56,515 nt of DNA. It comes from CALLVY01 sp937899855 (lineage in GTDB: Bacteria > Bacteroidota > Bacteroidia > Chitinophagales > Saprospiraceae). Positions 1-8,175 of this stretch are shown here, one piece after another (the stretch's first letter is position 1; every line of letters starts with the position of its first letter). Under the pieces are notes generated by a model. It worked only from the letters and a program-made list of their open reading frames with translations, made no database searches and was not told the origin of the DNA. The DNA is taken from NCBI GenBank assembly GCA_039820405.1, contig JBCBQC010000038.1, forward strand, positions 1-56,515, written 5' to 3'. The position numbers were made by a program, and so were the translations under genes.

Positions 1-989
1 CCCCCATCATCGAGGCGGCTTCGGGGAAGGACTTTGCGACCCTGGTTCGGGAGCGCATCACCGAGCCCCTGCGCATGCAACGAACCACGCTACTGCCCGA
101 AGCCTCGCAAGCCGCCGACCTGGACGTGACCCTCGCCCAGCCCTACGCCCTGGCCGAGGGCAGTACGGAGGTCGTCCGCGGGCCCCTGGAATACGGCTAC
201 TCTGCCTCAGCCGGGGTGCTCTCCACCGCCCGGGATTTGAGCCTACTGGCCCGGTCCCTACACTACGGAGGGTTGCTGTCCGGGGAGTCCTACCAACGGC
301 TGGTGGAGCCCTACCGCCCGGGACTGCCCTACGGCTTGGGGATTTTTAGCCAGCGCGTCCGTTCCCTGGAGGTGTACTGGGGCTACGGTCAGTACGATGC
401 CTATTCCAGCCTCTACCTCCACGTCCCACAGAAAAATCTGACCTTCGTACTATTGGCCAACAACAACTTGCTGAGCGATCCGGCGCGTCTGATCAACGGC
501 GATGTGACCAGTTCGCTCTTCGCCCTGGCCTTTTTCAAGTACCTGGTTTTTAGCCCATCTCAGCCCCCCCACCTGCCCCGCGAGCAACTGCTTGCCCAGG
601 CGATGGCCAGTGGCTATATGGCCCGCTACCAAGCTTCCGAATGGCAAAAGAGCGTTGATCTACTCGACGAATTGCTGGAGAAATACCCCGACTATTGGGA
701 CTACGGTAACCTAAATTTGTTGCACCTGTTTTCCTTCCTCAAATCCGCGGCTGCTCATCTCGATCTCGGACCCTTTGATCGCTTTGATGCCCAACTGGAA
801 AAACTGGCCCAACAACTTCTGACCAAGGACCCCGACAATCCCTATGTTCACTACTACCTGGGCAGCTATGCTGTCCAAAAGGGCGATTCGCTCGGAGCAC
901 AGCAATACTTCAAACACCTCCTCGATCTGCCCAATTTTACCGAGCACTGGTATACGCGGGAGGCGAAGGCCTGGCTGGATCAACACTGA
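1..989 (+). CDS. Serine hydrolase, beta-lactamase class C family, 3' part only
   Basis: The reading frame is open from base 3, so the start and the catalytic SxxK serine lie upstream of the window. What remains matches the second half of a class C beta-lactamase/DD-peptidase-like fold (the segment GKDFATLVRERITEPL is typical, as is the later Tyr-Ser-Ala-Ser-Ala-Gly-Gly-like stretch GYSASAGVLSTARDL). The usual HxG triad appears as Trp-Gly-Tyr-Gly-Gln. The last 150 residues or so are not part of the hydrolase fold and look like TPR-type helices (KYPDYWDY, DPDNPYVHYYLG), which may bind a partner. The substrate is unknown; proteins of this group act on peptides or esters in the envelope. The stop TGA at 987-989 lies directly before a decayed gene remnant. 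Confidence 0.75.
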   Translation, partial: PIIEAASGKDFATLVRERITEPLRMQRTTLLPEASQAADLDVTLAQPYALAEGSTEVVRGPLEYGYSASAGVLSTARDLSLLARSLHYGGLLSGESYQRLVEPYRPGLPYGLGIFSQRVRSLEVYWGYGQYDAYSSLYLHVPQKNLTFVLLANNNLLSDPARLINGDVTSSLFALAFFKYLVFSPSQPPHLPREQLLAQAMASGYMARYQASEWQKSVDLLDELLEKYPDYWDYGNLNLLHLFSFLKSAAAHLDLGPFDRFDAQLEKLAQQLLTKDPDNPYVHYYLGSYAVQKGDSLGAQQYFKHLLDLPNFTEHWYTREAKAWLDQH

Positions 990-1008
990 GAAAGTAACTG
1001 GGCTGGGG

Positions 1009-1355
1009 AACTTCTATCCCGTTCTCAACAAATCTACGCGATCGAAATCACCCGGCAGTGGAATCTGTCGCGCTTTGGTCGCACCTTCGTGGTTGCCGGT
1101 GCGGTGGACTGGGACTTTATTGAGGCCTATCCCATGCAAAAGGTAGGCCTCGACCATCACTTGGAATTGTGGATTCCCGTGGAGGATTTGCCCGTTTTCA
1201 ATCAACACCTTCGGGGGCCGATCAAGGTAACCAAGCGTTATTCCCAAGACCGAGAGGTGGTACCGGACCAGGAGATGGTCGATTACCTGATGCGCTACGC
1301 CGATACGCACCTGACGGAACCGACTGGCACTAAACCCAGCTGCCGCCCGGTGTGA
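1009..1355 (+). pseudogene. 5'-truncated, frameshifted remnant of an ADP-ribosylation/crystallin J1-like small protein
   Basis: The segment NFYPVLN is read in frame 1 at 1009-1029. The continuation QIYAIEITRQWN and then VDWDFIEAYPMQKVG, HLELWIPVEDLPVFNQHL and GPIKVTK is read in frame 3 up to the stop at 1353-1355. Joined, they resemble the C-terminal two thirds of a roughly 115-residue bacterial family usually named ADP-ribosylation/crystallin J1, which from memory has FYPVLNEEYA, then a RDWN-like motif, then a YWIPAEELEEFN-like motif. One missing base near 1029-1030 explains the frame change. The N-terminal third is absent and no start codon precedes the conserved part; it begins about 20 bases after the stop of the upstream gene. 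A short product from GTG 1089 is formally possible. Family assignment is from recall and moderate. Confidence 0.55.
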
Positions 1356-1406
1356 ATGTCTCACACTGGGCTCGAATATTTAACCAAAAAATATTATGTT
1401 ATGGCC

Positions 1407-2330
1407 ATGAAAAACCTTAGCTGCGCTTTCCTCCTCTTCCTATTCAGCCTGGCCGCCACGGCGCAGGACAGCCTGAGCTATCGCGAACTACTCGACCTGT
1501 CGTACCGCAGTGCGGAGGCGACGACGGTCGATAGCCTACAGCGTCTTCATTTGTTGGTACCACAGTTGTCGGAGGCCAGCGAAGTCCCGCCGCTCCTGGT
1601 TTGGATCGGGGGTGGGGCCTGGTCCTTTACGGACCGCAATCAGGAGCTGAATTTGGCCCGACAGTTTGCCCGGCAGGGGATTGCCGTTGCGGTGGTGGGG
1701 CACCGTCTGAGCAGGGGCCGCTTTTCGGATAAGCAGCACGCTGGTGGGGTCCAGCATCCGGCCCACATTCAGGACGTGGCGGCGGCCTTTAGGTGGCTCT
1801 ACGATCGCGCCGGGGACTACGGCTACGATCGCCAAAATATCTTTGTGGGCGGTTATTCTTCGGGCGCTCACCTCACGGCTTTGCTTGGGCTTGACCCCCA
1901 GTACCTGGCCGCCGAGGGCCTGGAGCTGTCCGTCATCCGGGGGCTTCTGCCCGTTTCGGGGACTTACGACATCGTCGACTACCACCGGGTATTTGCCGAG
2001 CACGAGCGGCCGGCGAGCCGCGAGATGGCCACTACCCACGTCAAGGACGTCTTTGGCAGCGACGAAAGCCTTTTTCCCGCGGCCTCGCCCGTGACCTACC
2101 TCGACAATCTGAGGGCGCCCCTGCTCCTCATCTCCGACCGTGGCGTGTACAAATACACGCGTTTGTTGGAGGACCGTTTGCGCGAAACCGAATTTCAAAA
2201 CTACCAGGTGCTCAAAGTGGTCGACCACAACCACGGTGGCTTGTGGCGTGACCTATCCCAGTCGAAAGAGAGCGTGGCTCGTTCGGCTATGTTGAGCTTT
2301 ATCCGTCGACACCGGCTGGTGGAGGGGTAA
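1407..2330 (+). CDS. Secreted alpha/beta hydrolase, BD-FAE / carboxylesterase-like
   Basis: A 307-residue protein with a cleavable signal peptide (residues 1-20, ending in Ala-Thr-Ala-Gln). The oxyanion-hole motif HGGGW is present in the variant form WIGGGAW, the nucleophile elbow is Gly-Gly-Tyr-Ser-Ser-Gly-Ala, the acid is probably the Asp in LLLISDRG, and the base is probably one of the histidines in VDHNHGGL. This order fits the esterase/lipase group related to the BD-FAE feruloyl-esterase domain and kynurenine formamidase. It probably hydrolyses an ester or acylated carbohydrate in the periplasm or outside the cell. I chose ATG 1407 because the signal peptide begins there; ATG 1401 two codons earlier and an ATG at 1356 are also in frame. 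It converges with the DUF4197 gene, with only three bases between the two stops. Confidence 0.8.
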   Translation: MKNLSCAFLLFLFSLAATAQDSLSYRELLDLSYRSAEATTVDSLQRLHLLVPQLSEASEVPPLLVWIGGGAWSFTDRNQELNLARQFARQGIAVAVVGHRLSRGRFSDKQHAGGVQHPAHIQDVAAAFRWLYDRAGDYGYDRQNIFVGGYSSGAHLTALLGLDPQYLAAEGLELSVIRGLLPVSGTYDIVDYHRVFAEHERPASREMATTHVKDVFGSDESLFPAASPVTYLDNLRAPLLLISDRGVYKYTRLLEDRLRETEFQNYQVLKVVDHNHGGLWRDLSQSKESVARSAMLSFIRRHRLVEG

Positions 2331-2333
2331 ACC

Positions 2334-3047
2334 TTAGCGATTGTCTTGCTTGGCAAACACCTTGCGGAGCAAGTCGCTCGTACGGTTGCTGACGTTGTTG
2401 CGGATGGCCAATTCCTCCTTGGTCACCATGCTAAACAGGCCGCTGAGGGCTTTGGTGGTGACGTAATCGTCGAGATTGGGATTGACCTTTTCGACGAGGG
2501 GAATCTTGTTGTAGGCGGTGACGGCTTTGTTCCAGTACTCGGTGGCCTTGACGCGGTCCAGGGAGGTTTTGACCTTGGGGCGGAAGGCACCTTGTAGGTT
2601 GGTGTAGGTCTTGCGGTGCAGGTACTGGGTGGCGGCATCCTGCTGGCCCATGAGGATGGCGGTGGCGTCCTGAAAGGTCATTTCCTTGATGGCGCTGACG
2701 AAGATGGGTTTGGCCGAGGTGGCGGCGTCTTCTGCGGCGCGGTTGAGCAATTCGATCATTTTATTTTCCACCTGGGCAAAACCGGGGATCTTTTGGAGGG
2801 TATTGGTCACTTTTTGGACTTCTTCGGGGAGGAGAATTTTGTAGGCGCTCTTGAAGTAGCCATCGGTTTGGGAGAGGCGATCGGCGCCTTTACTGATGCC
2901 GATGTTGAGGGCTTCTTTGAGGCCGTTGCCGATTTCTAGGCTGGTGAGTTCGCCTTCCCCATTGAGGACGCTACCCGTAATGTTTTGCAGCTCGGTACAG
3001 GCCGTGAGTTGGACGGCGAGGAGCAGGATTCCAATTTTTCGTAACAT
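2334..3047 (-). CDS. DUF4197 family lipoprotein
   Basis: This 237-residue protein starts with a lipoprotein signal peptide (lipobox Leu-Thr-Ala-Cys, Cys17). The mature part matches DUF4197 along its length: GLKEALNIGISKGADRLS, a central stretch beginning NRAAEDAA, the FQDATAILMG segment and the NPNLDDYVTTKALSGLF signature near the C-terminus. DUF4197 proteins are common single-copy envelope proteins in Bacteroidota and Proteobacteria; no function is established. It lies downstream of folB on the same strand with 92 bases between them. Start ATG 3047 is well supported by the signal peptide. Confidence 0.88.
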   Translation of the reverse strand: MLRKIGILLLAVQLTACTELQNITGSVLNGEGELTSLEIGNGLKEALNIGISKGADRLSQTDGYFKSAYKILLPEEVQKVTNTLQKIPGFAQVENKMIELLNRAAEDAATSAKPIFVSAIKEMTFQDATAILMGQQDAATQYLHRKTYTNLQGAFRPKVKTSLDRVKATEYWNKAVTAYNKIPLVEKVNPNLDDYVTTKALSGLFSMVTKEELAIRNNVSNRTSDLLRKVFAKQDNR

Positions 3048-3139
3048 GGCTGATGATTTTGATGGTTTAGACGATCCGTGTTTGGAATAGGTAACGGAAA
3101 AAGACGTTCGTTGGCCGTTAGCGAAATCTTAAAAGATCA

Positions 3140-3652
3140 CTAGCCGGCGAATTCCCGCAGACAATTATCGCACAGACAGCCTTTGTAGCGTCGCCGCAGC
3201 TCCATCAGGGTTTGGGGCAAGATGGGGATGTCGGGATTCATACAGCTGTCGTCGCGGTAGCAGATAAAGCCCCGTCCGCAACGGGGGCAGGAGGTGACAA
3301 AATTATCTTCCAGTTCTACTGAGGCCCCCTGTACCCGGCTCCCGGGAAAGGGATTGGCTTTGCGAATCTTTACCTGTACTTGCTGGATGCTGTTGAACTG
3401 GTGTTTGAGGCCAGCGATGATCCTTTGGGCGAGGGTCTCGAGAAGTTGGGTATTCACCTGCATGACCTTTTTACAAATCAGGTAAACGGTCTCGTAGTTG
3501 ATGGTATCGGCCAGCTCATCCGAGGTGCTGGCTGCGTCGAAGGCGGTTTGGAGGTAGATGTCTACCGTGAACTCGTTGCCCACCAGTTGTTCTTCTTTGT
3601 AGACTCCGTGATAGGCGTAAAACTGCATCCCTTCTAAAGCGATTAGACCCAT
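3140..3652 (-). CDS. folB: Dihydroneopterin aldolase fused to a C-terminal cysteine-rich (CWC-type) domain
   Basis: Residues 1-117 are a complete dihydroneopterin aldolase, the folate-pathway enzyme that converts 7,8-dihydroneopterin to 6-hydroxymethyl-dihydropterin and glycolaldehyde. Visible signatures are GMQFYAYHGVYKEEQ with the substrate-anchoring Glu, the Asn-Tyr-Glu-Thr-Val-Tyr segment, LETLAQRI, and the catalytic Lys in VKIRKANPFPG. Unlike ordinary FolB proteins of about 120 residues, it continues for some 53 residues with Cys-Pro-Arg-Cys-Gly, Phe-Ile-Cys-Tyr, Asp-Asp-Ser-Cys and a terminal Gly-Cys-Leu-Cys-Asp-Asn-Cys-Leu. That pattern matches the small Cys_rich_CWC family (PF14375), usually a stand-alone protein thought to bind metal. 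The two parts share one uninterrupted frame. It is divergent from glutaryl-CoA dehydrogenase. Confidence 0.88.
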   Translation of the reverse strand: MGLIALEGMQFYAYHGVYKEEQLVGNEFTVDIYLQTAFDAASTSDELADTINYETVYLICKKVMQVNTQLLETLAQRIIAGLKHQFNSIQQVQVKIRKANPFPGSRVQGASVELEDNFVTSCPRCGRGFICYRDDSCMNPDIPILPQTLMELRRRYKGCLCDNCLREFAG

Positions 3653-3879
3653 GCCAAGTTTGTGGTATTGTTAAAAACTGCAGCAAAAATACGCAAATTG
3701 CCGTATAATTGGCAGCCCCTCGCTCGTGTGAAGTGCTTATTGGGGGAGTGCTGGCAAGATTGCCCCTAAATACGTACTTTTGTGAAGGACCCTGGCTCGA
3801 CTGGGGGTAGAACCAAAAGTCAACCAAATTATCCCGCGGCGCAGGTGCGCTGGACATCGGGATCAAAAGCAAATTAATT
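3653..3879. promoter_or_regulatory. Divergent promoter region folB / glutaryl-CoA dehydrogenase
   Basis: Toward the acyl-CoA dehydrogenase gene, TACTTTTG at 3775-3782 fits the Bacteroidota minus-7 element TAnnTTTG, but no TTG lies at the expected distance upstream. Toward folB, TATTTTTG on the minus strand (3684-3691) also fits the minus-7 consensus, again without a clear minus-33 box. Both are plausible single-element promoters only. Confidence 0.4.
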
Positions 3880-5121
3880 ATGCAAAATAACGGAAAAGAA
3901 GTAGCAGTAATGCCCGATCATCAGGCCAATGGGGTCAAAAGTGCTCGCGAAGATCGCTTTCAGGGCCACGATTATTACAATATTGACGCCCTACTGAGCG
4001 ACGACCACCTGCTGGCGCGCGATGCGGTCCGCAACTGGGTCAAGCAGGAGGTGAGTCCGATCATCGAGGATTATTCCAACCGGGCCGAATGCCCCTACCA
4101 CCTGTTCAAAGGGCTGGCCGAGATTGGCGCCTTTGGGCCGAGCTTGCCGGAGGAGTACGGTGGCGGGGGTATGGATGAGATTGCCTACGGCATCATCATG
4201 CAGGAATTGGAGCGCGGAGACTCTGGCGTTCGTTCGATGGCTTCGGTACAGGGTTCGCTGGTCATGTACCCCATTTACCGCTTTGGATCGGAAGAGCAAC
4301 GGCGCAAATACTTGCCCAAGCTGGCCAGCGGGGAAATGATCGGTTGTTTTGGGCTGACCGAACCCGACCATGGCTCCAACCCCAATGGAATGATTACCAA
4401 CATCAAGGAGGATGGGGACCACTACATCCTCAACGGCGCCAAGATGTGGATCACCAATTCTCCGGTGGCCGATGTGGCGGTGGTCTGGGCCAAGGATGAG
4501 GAAGGAATCGTACGCGGGGTGATCGTCGAGAAGGACATGCCTGGTTTTTCGGCACCCGAAATTCACGGCAAGTGGTCGCTACGCGCCTCGATTACGGGAG
4601 AATTGGTATTCGAAGACGTCCGCGTTCCCAAGGCGAATATACTGCCCAAGGTCAAAGGCCTGAAGGGGCCCCTGAGTTGCCTCTCCAAAGCGCGTTACGG
4701 CATTGCCTGGGGCGCCATCGGAGCGGCGATGGACTGCTACGATTCGGCCCTGCGCTATTCGCAGGAGCGGATCCAGTTTGGCAAACCCATCGGCCAGTTC
4801 CAACTCACGCAAAAGAAACTCGCCGAAATGATCACCGAAATCACCAAGGCACAACTGCTGGCTTGGCGTTTGGGGACCCTGGCCAACGAAGGCAAAGCCA
4901 CCCCCGCACAGATTTCGATGGCCAAGCGGAACAATGTACACATGGCGCTCGAAATCGCCCGGGAGTCGCGTCAGATTCACGGGGGAATGGGCATCACCAA
5001 CGAGTATCCCGTGATGCGCCACATGATGAACCTCGAAACGGTGCTGACCTACGAAGGTACCCACGATGTACACCTCCTGATCACGGGCTTGGACATCACC
5101 GGTCTCAACGCGTTTAGCTAG
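3880..5121 (+). CDS. gcdH: Glutaryl-CoA dehydrogenase
   Basis: A 413-residue FAD acyl-CoA dehydrogenase that oxidises and decarboxylates glutaryl-CoA to crotonyl-CoA in lysine and tryptophan breakdown. It follows human GCDH closely across its whole length: GVRSMASVQGSLVMYPIY with the substrate Arg118, CFGLTEPDHGSNP at the flavin site, WITNSPVADVAVVWA, KARYGIAWGAIGAAMDCY, and the catalytic base Glu392 in TYEGTHD. The combination of Arg118 with the NSPVAD and ARYGIAWG segments is specific to GCDH rather than short- or medium-chain dehydrogenases. Start ATG 3880 gives a slightly long N-terminus; ATG 3910 is an alternative. It stands alone, with a hairpin terminator after it. Confidence 0.93.
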   Translation: MQNNGKEVAVMPDHQANGVKSAREDRFQGHDYYNIDALLSDDHLLARDAVRNWVKQEVSPIIEDYSNRAECPYHLFKGLAEIGAFGPSLPEEYGGGGMDEIAYGIIMQELERGDSGVRSMASVQGSLVMYPIYRFGSEEQRRKYLPKLASGEMIGCFGLTEPDHGSNPNGMITNIKEDGDHYILNGAKMWITNSPVADVAVVWAKDEEGIVRGVIVEKDMPGFSAPEIHGKWSLRASITGELVFEDVRVPKANILPKVKGLKGPLSCLSKARYGIAWGAIGAAMDCYDSALRYSQERIQFGKPIGQFQLTQKKLAEMITEITKAQLLAWRLGTLANEGKATPAQISMAKRNNVHMALEIARESRQIHGGMGITNEYPVMRHMMNLETVLTYEGTHDVHLLITGLDITGLNAFS

Positions 5122-5159
5122 GAAGAGACTGGGACGTTGCTCCGCCCCGTGTCATCCTG

Positions 5160-5236
5160 CGGGTCCACGACTGACCCGTCGGCGGAGATGGAAGGTTTAA
5201 GGTTTTCGTTAATGAAATCTTAAACCTTTCTTTTTT
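5160..5236 (+). terminator. Hairpins and rho-independent terminator after gcdH
   Basis: A 10-bp perfect stem pairs AAGGTTTAAG (5192-5201) with CTTAAACCTT (5219-5228) and is followed by a T-rich run (5229-5236). A smaller 6-bp hairpin, CGGGTC with GACCCG (5160-5178), precedes it. Confidence 0.75.
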
Positions 5237-5415
5237 CCCATCTTTTGGTTACTTTTCACGGGTACCCCAAAAGAACTTTACCCGTACAATCGTTACACTT
5301 TTGTGGAGGAGAGGCTCCCGATAGGAGCAAATGTGGGCTGTTGATCTAAAAAATTGGGTAAACTTTCGTTTTTGATCAACGTTTGTTTATTCAAAGACTA
5401 AACCCTAACGACACT

Positions 5416-6819
5416 ATGCAACTTCAGCGGATAATAAGCATCGGGGTACTCGTCGTACTCGCCGGTTTTTTTACGGATCTGAACGGACAAACGGAGGATC
5501 CCATCCCGCTGCGCAATGCTTCCTTTGAGGATTTTGCGCGGGCGGGGAGCAACACCAGCCGCCCCCCACGGGGCTGGTACGATTGTGGCAAACCCGGCGA
5601 AACGGCTCCCGATATACACGGAGAAAATACCAATTTCTTCAAGGTCAATTTAAAGGCCTCCAACGGCAGTACCTTTTTGGGAATGGTGGCCCGGGACAAC
5701 GAAACCTGGGAAGGCATTTGCCAGCGCCTACCCCGCGCCCTCGAAGCCGGACGGGCCTATACCTTCGGCATCGACCTGGCCCGGGCGGCAACCTACATCA
5801 GCCCCGGCCGTACCACGGGTATCGAGACCAATTACGTCAAACCCCTCAAGCTGCGAATCTGGGGGGGCAATGGCTACTGCCAAAAAGCCGAAATGCTGGC
5901 CGAGTCGGCCCTGATTACCCACTCCGAATGGCGGCAGTACCAGTTTCGCTTCGAACCCAAGAAGACCCACAATTACTTTTTACTCGAAGTGTTCTGGCAA
6001 ACGCCGGCGCTCACACCGAGTAATGGCAATATCCTAATCGACAACGCGACCCCCATCTACGTCGTTCCCGCGGACGAACCCACCCCGCCCCTGCCTACCA
6101 ACGAGCCTCCCATCGTCAAGATCATCAATCCCAAAAAGAGTGGCTTGAAGTCCGAGGACAATACCTTTACCGTCCGCGCGACCCTCAACAACGTGAAGGA
6201 AAAAAAGGACGTTCGCTTTACGGTCAACGGCGAGAGTAAGAATTTTATCTACAATGCCTCCGTCGGATCACTGCGGGCGTCGATCGTACTGCGGCAGGGG
6301 GACAATAAGATCGTCGTCCGCGGGGTCAACGGCAGCGGTCAGGGACAGGATGAGGCCATGGTGGTCTACTATCCCAAGGTCGAGGAGCCAGCGGCGCCAC
6401 CAATCGTTGCCGAACCCACCCCTCCCAAACCCCGGACCGATTTCGTCCTCACCCCCGAGCTAAACAGTCGCTTACCAACGGGACGTAAGATTCGCCTGGA
6501 AAAACTGTATTTCCAAGCCGATTCCTCCCGGATCAACGAAGAAGCCTTTCCCATTCTCGACGAGTTTGCGGATTACCTCAAACAGTACCCCGATATCAAA
6601 GTGGAGATTGGTGGACACACCAACAACCGCTGTGACGAGGTCGTCTGTAACCGCCTGTCGAATGCGCGCGCCAAAGCCGTTGCCGATTACCTCGTCCAAA
6701 AGGGCATTGCCCGCGCCCGTCTCCAACACAAAGGCTACGGAAAGGAAAACCCGATTGCCGACAACAATTCCTATTACGGCAGGCGAAAAAATCAGCGGGT
6801 GGAAATCAAAATATTATGA
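5416..6819 (+). CDS. OmpA-family envelope protein with a large N-terminal beta domain
   Basis: A 467-residue exported protein. The signal peptide runs from ATG 5416 to about Leu-Asn-Gly-Gln; ATG 5383 in the same frame would add 11 polar residues and is less likely. Residues of about 30-220 form a carbohydrate-binding-like jelly-roll candidate (NASFEDFAR opening, conserved in CBM-like modules), followed by a Pro-rich linker, an Ig-like stretch (PPIVKIINPKKSG, FTVNGE) and another Pro-rich linker. The last 110 residues are an OmpA/MotB peptidoglycan-binding domain with LYFQADSSRI, GGHTNN, LSNARAKAVADYL, GYGKENPIADN and RRKNQRVEI. It likely tethers the outer membrane or a surface structure to peptidoglycan. 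The last bases overlap ATGA with a short closed frame, and pabB follows immediately. Confidence 0.85.
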   Translation: MQLQRIISIGVLVVLAGFFTDLNGQTEDPIPLRNASFEDFARAGSNTSRPPRGWYDCGKPGETAPDIHGENTNFFKVNLKASNGSTFLGMVARDNETWEGICQRLPRALEAGRAYTFGIDLARAATYISPGRTTGIETNYVKPLKLRIWGGNGYCQKAEMLAESALITHSEWRQYQFRFEPKKTHNYFLLEVFWQTPALTPSNGNILIDNATPIYVVPADEPTPPLPTNEPPIVKIINPKKSGLKSEDNTFTVRATLNNVKEKKDVRFTVNGESKNFIYNASVGSLRASIVLRQGDNKIVVRGVNGSGQGQDEAMVVYYPKVEEPAAPPIVAEPTPPKPRTDFVLTPELNSRLPTGRKIRLEKLYFQADSSRINEEAFPILDEFADYLKQYPDIKVEIGGHTNNRCDEVVCNRLSNARAKAVADYLVQKGIARARLQHKGYGKENPIADNNSYYGRRKNQRVEIKIL

Positions 6820-6823
6820 CGGA

Positions 6824-8167
6824 TTGAACGGAGGTACCAACATACTAAAAGCACAAAAACGCGTTGCTACCTTCCGAGTAGCCAACACGGTCGATCTGGC
6901 GGCGCGTCTGCTTGCTTGGGCGAAATCGGAGGAGCGGATCTGCTTGCTCGACTCCAATACCAGCAAGGTCAAACACCGCTACACTTCTCACGACTTGATT
7001 TTTGCGGCGGGGGCACAAAGCGAGTTGTCCTGCGCCAGGAACGGTCGCGGTAGTTTCGAACGGCTCCGCGACTACCAGCAAGCGGGTCGGGACTGGATCT
7101 TTGGCTACCTTTCTTACGATCTCAAAAATGAGGTAGAAGACCTACACTCCGGCCACCCCGATCACCTGGACTTTCCCTCCCTGCACTTCTTTCGGGCGCG
7201 TCACCTCTTCTTGCTACGGGGCAATCAACTGCGCATCGAGAGTTATGAGTTGGAGCCGGAGCGAATTTGGTCGGAGCTAAAACGGACCGTCCCCCTCACT
7301 CCCGCCGTGGTACCTACGCGTCCCCAACGTTTTCATCACCGCATGCCCAAAGCCGAATACCTCGCGAAGGTCGAACGCATCCGGCAGCACATCATTGCGG
7401 GGGATGTGTACGAGATGAATTTTTGCCAGGAGTTTTATGCCGAAGACTACCGACTGGAACCCGCCCCTACTTTTCTACAACTCCAACACATCGCCAAAGC
7501 GCCCTTCTCGGCTTACTACCGCTGCGACGACCGCTACCTGCTTTCGGCCAGCCCGGAGCGTTTTATGAAAAAAGAAGGGGACCGCATCATTTCCCAACCC
7601 ATCAAAGGTACAACCGCTCGCCATCCCGACCCCGTCCGCGACCGCGCCCAGGGAGCAGCCCTTCGCCAAAGTGAAAAGGACCGGGCCGAAAACGTGATGA
7701 TTGTCGACTTGGTGCGGAACGATCTGGCGCGCAGCTGCCGGCCCGGTAGCGTCCAAGTGGAAGAGCTCTTTGGCATTTATCCCTTTGAGCAGGTCTACCA
7801 GATGATCTCTACCGTAGTGGGGACCCTCCGGCCCGAACTCGACGGCATCGAAGCCCTGCGTCGGGCCTTTCCCATGGGCTCCATGACCGGTGCTCCCAAG
7901 GTGATGAGCCTGAAGCTGATCGAAGCCTACGAACGCAGTCGTCGTGGCCTGTACTCCGGCGCCATCGGCTACTTCGATCCCGCGGGGGACTTTGATTTTA
8001 ACGTGGTCATCCGAAGTTTGCTGTACAATGCCACCCACCGCTACCTCTCCTTCCAGGTGGGGGGCGCCATCGTCTACGATTCGGTGGCCGAGCAGGAATA
8101 CGAGGAATGCCTACTCAAGGCCAAGGGGCTGCTCCAGTTGCTCAATGCCCGGGTGGCCGAAGATTGA
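6824..8167 (+). CDS. pabB: Aminodeoxychorismate synthase component I
   Basis: Roughly 447 residues of the chorismate-binding family. The C-terminal half has IIAGDVYEMNFCQEF, SASPERF, the catalytic lysine motif PIKGT (Lys codon 7604-7606; anthranilate synthases have PIAGT), VDLVRNDLAR, FPMGSMTGAPK, YSGAIGYFDP and the closing GGAIVYDS. It makes 4-amino-4-deoxychorismate for p-aminobenzoate and folate, with a glutamine amidotransferase partner that is not encoded next to it. No ATG exists in frame before about 7343. The best start is TTG 6824, four bases after the OmpA-family stop; GGAGG at 6830-6834 could alternatively serve an ATA at 6842. The start is therefore uncertain, the function is not. 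Confidence 0.9.
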   Translation: MNGGTNILKAQKRVATFRVANTVDLAARLLAWAKSEERICLLDSNTSKVKHRYTSHDLIFAAGAQSELSCARNGRGSFERLRDYQQAGRDWIFGYLSYDLKNEVEDLHSGHPDHLDFPSLHFFRARHLFLLRGNQLRIESYELEPERIWSELKRTVPLTPAVVPTRPQRFHHRMPKAEYLAKVERIRQHIIAGDVYEMNFCQEFYAEDYRLEPAPTFLQLQHIAKAPFSAYYRCDDRYLLSASPERFMKKEGDRIISQPIKGTTARHPDPVRDRAQGAALRQSEKDRAENVMIVDLVRNDLARSCRPGSVQVEELFGIYPFEQVYQMISTVVGTLRPELDGIEALRRAFPMGSMTGAPKVMSLKLIEAYERSRRGLYSGAIGYFDPAGDFDFNVVIRSLLYNATHRYLSFQVGGAIVYDSVAEQEYEECLLKAKGLLQLLNARVAED

Positions 8168-8175
8168 GGGTACGC

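Noticed and set aside
1536..2234. A 232-codon minus-strand frame opposite the esterase
   Set aside because: The plus-strand frame has a signal peptide and all hydrolase motifs; the antisense frame has none.
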